From Olsenella_L sp051876355 (GTDB taxonomy: Bacteria > Actinomycetota > Coriobacteriia > Coriobacteriales > Atopobiaceae): DNA of 64,000 nucleotides. Made by a program: the position numbers and the translations under genes. The notes under the pieces are model-generated. The model was given only the letters and a program-made list of their open reading frames with translations, was not told where the DNA came from and ran no database searches. The stretch spans positions 15,004 through 79,003 of the forward strand of contig JBJEHU010000053.1 in NCBI GenBank assembly GCA_051876355.1, read 5' to 3'. Positions 60,293 to 64,000 of the stretch are shown one piece after another. Every line of letters starts with the position of its first letter. Position 1 is the stretch's first letter.

Positions 60293-63200
60293 ATGAAGAA
60301 GTACGAGGCACGGCATCTTGCAGTAGAGAAAAACCCGCAGGGGGGGGGTCTCAAAGCTAGCGTAGCCGCCGCCTCTGCAGCGGCGCTGTTCGTAGCGTCG
60401 GCTGCAGTTCCCGCCGTCGCAGAGGAAGCCGATGCGACAGCAAACGCAGGGAGTGCGACCTCTGCAACCACTTCCGCACAGGCGGGAGAAATCGATTCCA
60501 AGACTGCCCTTGATGCCGCTCAGAGTTCCTCTGACGAAGCCCATGCAAAGCTCGAGAGTGACAAGGCGCAACAGGCAAAAGACCAGCTGGAAGCCACGGA
60601 CAAGGCGGAGACCGCGAGGGACGAGTCTGCCCAGGACGCAAAGGACGCCAACGCTGCTGCCGAGGCTGGGAAAAAGGCAGAGTCCGATGCTCGGGATGCC
60701 GTCGACACGGCGAAGGATGCCGTCGATGACGCCCAGCAGAAGAGCGATGCGGCAGCTGATGCAGCAAAGGATGCCACCGACGATGCCGTATCTGATGCGA
60801 AGGATGCATATGATTCTGCTGCCACTGATGCCGATGCGGCAAACAAGGCATCCAAGGATGCCGGCAACGCAGCAAGCCAGGCACAGGCAGACGCAGACGC
60901 AGCAAAGGACGCCAAGGACGCGGTAGATGCAGACGTAACTGAGAAGCAGCAGGACAAGGACGCTGCCGATGCCAGCGTTGACAAGGCGCAGAGCGCCCTT
61001 GATGACGCGAACGCGAAGCTTGATGATGCCAAGAAGGCAGCAGAGGACAATGCCGCCGCAATCGCTGCTGCGCAGAAGACTCTCAGCGACGCGAACGATG
61101 CGCTGTCAAAGGCACAGTCTTCGGCAAGCGATACGAACACGAAGTATGATAATGCCGTGTCTGCAGCCAACAGCGCACGGAGTGCCGTGAACTCCGCACA
61201 GAGCGCACTCAATGCCGCAACCGATCGTCAGCAGAAGGCAGCCGATGCGGTGGCCGCTGCCGAGAACGCGCTTGCGCTCGCACAGGCTGATGCCAGCACT
61301 GACTTCGCGAACACTGCGGCTGGCAAGAAGGCACAGCAGGCAGCCGATGCGGCGAACGCAGAGCTTGCCGCTGCCAAGGCGCAGAAGGACGCTGCCAAGA
61401 GCGCCCTTGATAGCGCGAACTCGACGCTTGCAGACGCACAGGATGCGCTGAAGAAGCTGCAGGAGTCGAGCGATCATACCGTAAGCTACGAGCAGAACAC
61501 CCGTGGTCTCTTCCAGTGGCTTGGCAACAATACGGCAGTCAAGCTGCTGACCGATTCGAAGTACACTGGTACTGATAAGGAATCAGGAAATACGTTCCTT
61601 TCGTATACCGATTTGAGCAATGAAGAGGATGCCACATCGCTCAAGAACTTCAAGAGGGCACTGGCTTACATCGACGAGTGCAACAAGCTGCGTGCGAAGA
61701 ATGACTTGCCTGCACTAAAGGTGGATCTCATTCAGATGGCTCTTGCTGAAATCAATGCAAACTGGTCATATATCACTACGCCCCTTAATGCTGTTGCTAC
61801 TGGTGAACATCCCTATTTCGAGTATTATAATGAAGATGTGAACAGCATGATGACTCAAGACATAGATACTGCAGAAAATATCGGCATGTATGATCGTTAT
61901 GATCCTGACGAGAACCCATACGAGCCATTCATAGGCTGGTACGATAGAAAAGACTACGGAAGCTCCTCTAGCATTACCCACGAAATCATTATTTCAGATA
62001 ATGATACGACCGGCCTCGGATGTAACACGACAGGCAAGGCACAGGACATGTTAGGACACAACATGTATGTTGCGGCGCAGGAATTCGGCGTTCACGTGTA
62101 TGGCGCAACCGATGCCGAGCGCGTTTCGTACACCACGGATGAGCTTCGTGCAAAGCTTGCCGAGTTCATCGCCCTCTGCTCTGCAGGCACCGACACCAGC
62201 GCATTGACGAAGGCGCAGCAGGCTGTGACTGATGCCCGGGCTGCTGTCGCGTCAGCAACTTCAGCGCTGTCCACCGCGACGGCAAACGTCAACAGCAAGC
62301 AGCAGGCTGCAACTAATGCGCAGCAAGCATACGATGCTGCGAAGCAGTCATACCAGTCCAGTGCCGCTGCCAAAGTCGCTGCAGCGCAGAACGCGCTTGC
62401 TTCCGCAAATGCCGCGAAGTCGCAGGCTGACTCCGATGTCAATGCCGCACAGGGCGTGCTTGCTGATGCGCAGGCAGCGCTTGCCGCGAAGAACGCCGAG
62501 CTCACGCAGGCGAAGCAGGCTAAGGATGCTGCCGATGCGGACGTAGCATCCAAGCAGGCCGCAGTCGACGCCGCTGCAAAAGATCTTGCGTCCATCGAAG
62601 GTGGCACGGCAGTGGCTGGCGCGCAGAAGGACGTCGTTGCGGCGCAGAGCGCGCTCGATGCTGCGAAGAAGGCACAGGCTGATGCCGCCGATGCGCTGTC
62701 GGCTGCGCAGCAGACCGCAGCTGACGCCCAGCAGGCATATGATAATGCGCTGTCGAAGCTCTCCGGCGCCCAGGCGAGAGCGGCCGCCGCAAAGGCCAAG
62801 GCAGACGACGCGAATGCCAAGCTGCAGGCAGCAAAGAATGCCTACGCCGACCTCAAGGGTCGTGCCGACGCGAAGGATGCTGCCGCGAAGGCCCTGGCGG
62901 ACGCCCGGGCGGCGCTCCAGCAAGCTCAGGCAGACCTTGCCGCAGCACAGGCTGCCGTGCCCGGCCTCGAGGAGCAGGCGCAGCAGTACAGCGACGTTGC
63001 CGATATGCTTGCGGCGCTCCCGAGCCCGTCGGCGTATCTGGCCAATCCGCAGAAGCTTCTCGACGTCCGGGATGCACTCGTCTCGTACGGCGCAAGCGAT
63101 GGCCTTACCAGCTTGACCAAGGATACGATTGAACGCTACAAAAAGCTACTTGTTGATGCCTACCAGCTGGCAATGGAGGCAAAGGGTCTCGACTCAGTAA

Positions 63201-63523
63201 TCGGGGACGATCAGAAGTCCGCAGACGTGGCTGATGAGATTCTCGCCACGGCGCAAGCGAACTACGAGCTTGACCAGAAGATCGCGGAGCAGCTCAGGCA
63301 GGCGGAGGTGGCACGTCAGCAGCGTGCCTCTCAGAGCTCTAAGCAGGCGAGCGTTGCGTCGGCGACGCCTGCCACGCGCACGGCATGGGCTCCGAAGCAC
63401 ATGGCAGACACGTCCGCGGTTCCCCAGACGGGCGACTCGCAGAACCCGTACCTGCCGCTCGGGGCAGCAGGTGTTGTGGCTGCCCTTGCGGGCATTGGGA
63501 TGCGCCGCCGCCGCGAGGAGTAA
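60293..63523 (+). CDS. Sortase-anchored coiled-coil surface protein with CAP-like domain
   Basis: 1076 residues. Signal peptide to about residue 43 (cleavage near AVA-EE). An Ala/Asp/Lys-rich coiled coil runs to ~395. A folded domain at ~398-620 has CAP/SCP-like landmarks (NKLRAKNDLPALKVD, TAENIGMYDRYDP, FIGWYDRKD, MLGHNMYVAAQEFG). A second coiled coil runs to ~1000. The C-terminus has sorting motif VPQTGD (1043-1048), a hydrophobic helix and RRRREE. The plan resembles Sec10/PgrA-type surface-exclusion adhesins (recollection). The CAP-encoding part is visibly more AT-rich than its flanks. A G9 tract at codons 16-19 can switch the frame. AGGA lies ahead of the ATG. Confidence 0.9.
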   Translation: MKKYEARHLAVEKNPQGGGLKASVAAASAAALFVASAAVPAVAEEADATANAGSATSATTSAQAGEIDSKTALDAAQSSSDEAHAKLESDKAQQAKDQLEATDKAETARDESAQDAKDANAAAEAGKKAESDARDAVDTAKDAVDDAQQKSDAAADAAKDATDDAVSDAKDAYDSAATDADAANKASKDAGNAASQAQADADAAKDAKDAVDADVTEKQQDKDAADASVDKAQSALDDANAKLDDAKKAAEDNAAAIAAAQKTLSDANDALSKAQSSASDTNTKYDNAVSAANSARSAVNSAQSALNAATDRQQKAADAVAAAENALALAQADASTDFANTAAGKKAQQAADAANAELAAAKAQKDAAKSALDSANSTLADAQDALKKLQESSDHTVSYEQNTRGLFQWLGNNTAVKLLTDSKYTGTDKESGNTFLSYTDLSNEEDATSLKNFKRALAYIDECNKLRAKNDLPALKVDLIQMALAEINANWSYITTPLNAVATGEHPYFEYYNEDVNSMMTQDIDTAENIGMYDRYDPDENPYEPFIGWYDRKDYGSSSSITHEIIISDNDTTGLGCNTTGKAQDMLGHNMYVAAQEFGVHVYGATDAERVSYTTDELRAKLAEFIALCSAGTDTSALTKAQQAVTDARAAVASATSALSTATANVNSKQQAATNAQQAYDAAKQSYQSSAAAKVAAAQNALASANAAKSQADSDVNAAQGVLADAQAALAAKNAELTQAKQAKDAADADVASKQAAVDAAAKDLASIEGGTAVAGAQKDVVAAQSALDAAKKAQADAADALSAAQQTAADAQQAYDNALSKLSGAQARAAAAKAKADDANAKLQAAKNAYADLKGRADAKDAAAKALADARAALQQAQADLAAAQAAVPGLEEQAQQYSDVADMLAALPSPSAYLANPQKLLDVRDALVSYGASDGLTSLTKDTIERYKKLLVDAYQLAMEAKGLDSVIGDDQKSADVADEILATAQANYELDQKIAEQLRQAEVARQQRASQSSKQASVASATPATRTAWAPKHMADTSAVPQTGDSQNPYLPLGAAGVVAALAGIGMRRRREE
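60340..60348 (+). repeat. Homopolymeric G9 tract in the surface-protein gene
   Basis: Nine G residues encode Gln-Gly-Gly-Gly just ahead of the signal-peptide core. Gain or loss of one G shifts the frame, so slipped-strand mispairing would turn the protein on or off. The present length is the ON state. Confidence 0.8.
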
Positions 63524-63549
63524 CGAAGACCGTTAGCAGGTGATTCCGG

Positions 63550-63582
63550 GGCCTGATTCCAGCGTGTGGCTGGGGTCAGGCC
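63550..63582. terminator. Hairpin between convergent genes
   Basis: GGCCTGATTCCAGC pairs with GCTGGGGTCAGGCC (two G-T pairs) around GTGTG. Confidence 0.75.
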
Positions 63583-63593
63583 TCCGACTTCTG

Positions 63594-63887
63594 TCAGAGC
63601 ACGATGGCGAGCATGATGCACAGCTGGGAGATTGCGTTCACCGTCTGCTCCCTCCAGTTGGCGCGCGTGTCGCGCCCGTCCAGGTGACGGGCGAACCAGG
63701 CCATGAGCAGCATCCCCGCGACCCCCGCGGCGAGAAGCGGCAGCGATGGCTTCCGGCACGCCCTGAGCGCGCCGGCGAGAATGACGAGAACCACCCCAAC
63801 GCGGAAGAGGGTGCTCTCGAAGCGCGCTGCCAGGACGTCCGCGCCAACGGAGAAGAACGCCGCCGGCAGGCAGTCCATGAGGGCCAC
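63594..63887 (-). CDS. Small membrane protein, start uncertain
   Basis: 97 residues from a GTG, about three hydrophobic segments (STLFRVGVVLVILAGAL; PLLAAGVAGMLLMAWF; SQLCIMLAIVL). No ribosome site is seen ahead of the GTG or the nearby ATG. The frame stays open and protein-like upstream (FTPTVALMD) to a C8/G8 tract, beyond which it lacks a start. The gene may begin in another frame upstream and be interrupted or switched at that tract. Family not recognised with certainty. Confidence 0.5.
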   Translation of the reverse strand: MALMDCLPAAFFSVGADVLAARFESTLFRVGVVLVILAGALRACRKPSLPLLAAGVAGMLLMAWFARHLDGRDTRANWREQTVNAISQLCIMLAIVL

Positions 63888-63900
63888 CGTGGGCGTGAAG

Positions 63901-63908
63901 CCCCCCCC
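63901..63908. repeat. Homopolymeric C8 (G8 on the minus strand) tract
   Basis: Eight C on the plus strand, just upstream of the small membrane protein gene. A one-base change would connect that frame with an upstream open frame that begins at a TTG at 63972. Confidence 0.5.
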
Positions 63909-64000
63909 GGGGACGGAATCGCGAGGCCCCTCTCCGGCAGAACTCTGTTAATGTCAATGAATCTGTCACCAATCGGGACTGCGGTGGTGATCCTGGACCA

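Noticed and set aside
60500..63000. Repetitive Ala/Asp codons in the surface gene as a CRISPR-like or satellite array
   Set aside because: Repeats are irregular heptad-like protein repeats in one open frame, with no conserved spacer-repeat periodicity.

Overview
This window looks like a chromosome segment of a high-GC, Gram-positive anaerobe, most likely a coriobacterium of the Olsenella/Atopobiaceae type (inference). The reasons are the GC-rich genes with AGGAGG-type ribosome sites, a Veg protein just before ispE, a separate GlgD beside GlgC, Tat-type sugar-binding lipoproteins, split transketolase subunits and a VPQTG sortase-anchored surface protein. There is no rRNA and no CRISPR array. 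Four tRNA genes are present: Leu-UAA, Glu-UUC, Val-UAC and Pro-CGG.

Layout. 1-8340: glycogen operon glgP (5' end missing), glgC, glgD, glgA and a GH13-GH77 fusion. 8481-13954: mfd, a DivIC-like division protein and a Ppx/GppA phosphatase. 14006-17154: tRNA-Leu, a GntR-UTRA regulator fused to the N-terminal transketolase subunit, the C-terminal subunit, and tRNA-Glu. 17254-19277: tandem TPR-like paralogues. 19757-23143: CstA peptide transporter and an iron alcohol dehydrogenase. 23291-27482: a compact defence/toxin island made of an AAA ATPase, an RloB-like protein, an orphan antitoxin-like gene and AbiEi/AbiEii, with notable palindromic control sites. 27523-34384: housekeeping genes murE, rph, rdgB, nagB, a prolidase, veg and ispE, with tRNA-Val and tRNA-Pro.

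34448-40575: an ATPase preceded by a 9-bp tandem repeat array, VanZ-like, DUF1304-like, MATE, an XRE membrane regulator and a DUF3810-like protein. 40572-46470: cytoplasmic alpha-amylase, then a MarR-controlled heterodimeric ABC exporter. 46868-50878: APC permease, amidohydrolase and LysR. 50961-59467: maltodextrin locus with GH13, LacI, a Tat lipoprotein binding protein, two permeases, MalQ and the ABC ATPase. 59536-63523: a repeat-rich gap, a small membrane protein and a 1076-residue sortase-anchored protein with a G9 tract near its start codon. The right edge holds a small membrane protein gene beside a C8 tract.

How it fits together. The two carbohydrate blocks connect import of maltodextrin (ABC system), its trimming (GH13 enzymes, MalQ) and storage or release of glycogen (GlgC/D/A, GlgP). 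NagB and the transketolase pair feed central metabolism. The most unusual items are the regulator-transketolase fusion, the AbiE promoter-operator with an apparently leaderless toxin-antitoxin transcript, the 9-bp repeat array, the paired 16-bp palindromes, and the likely phase-variable surface protein.
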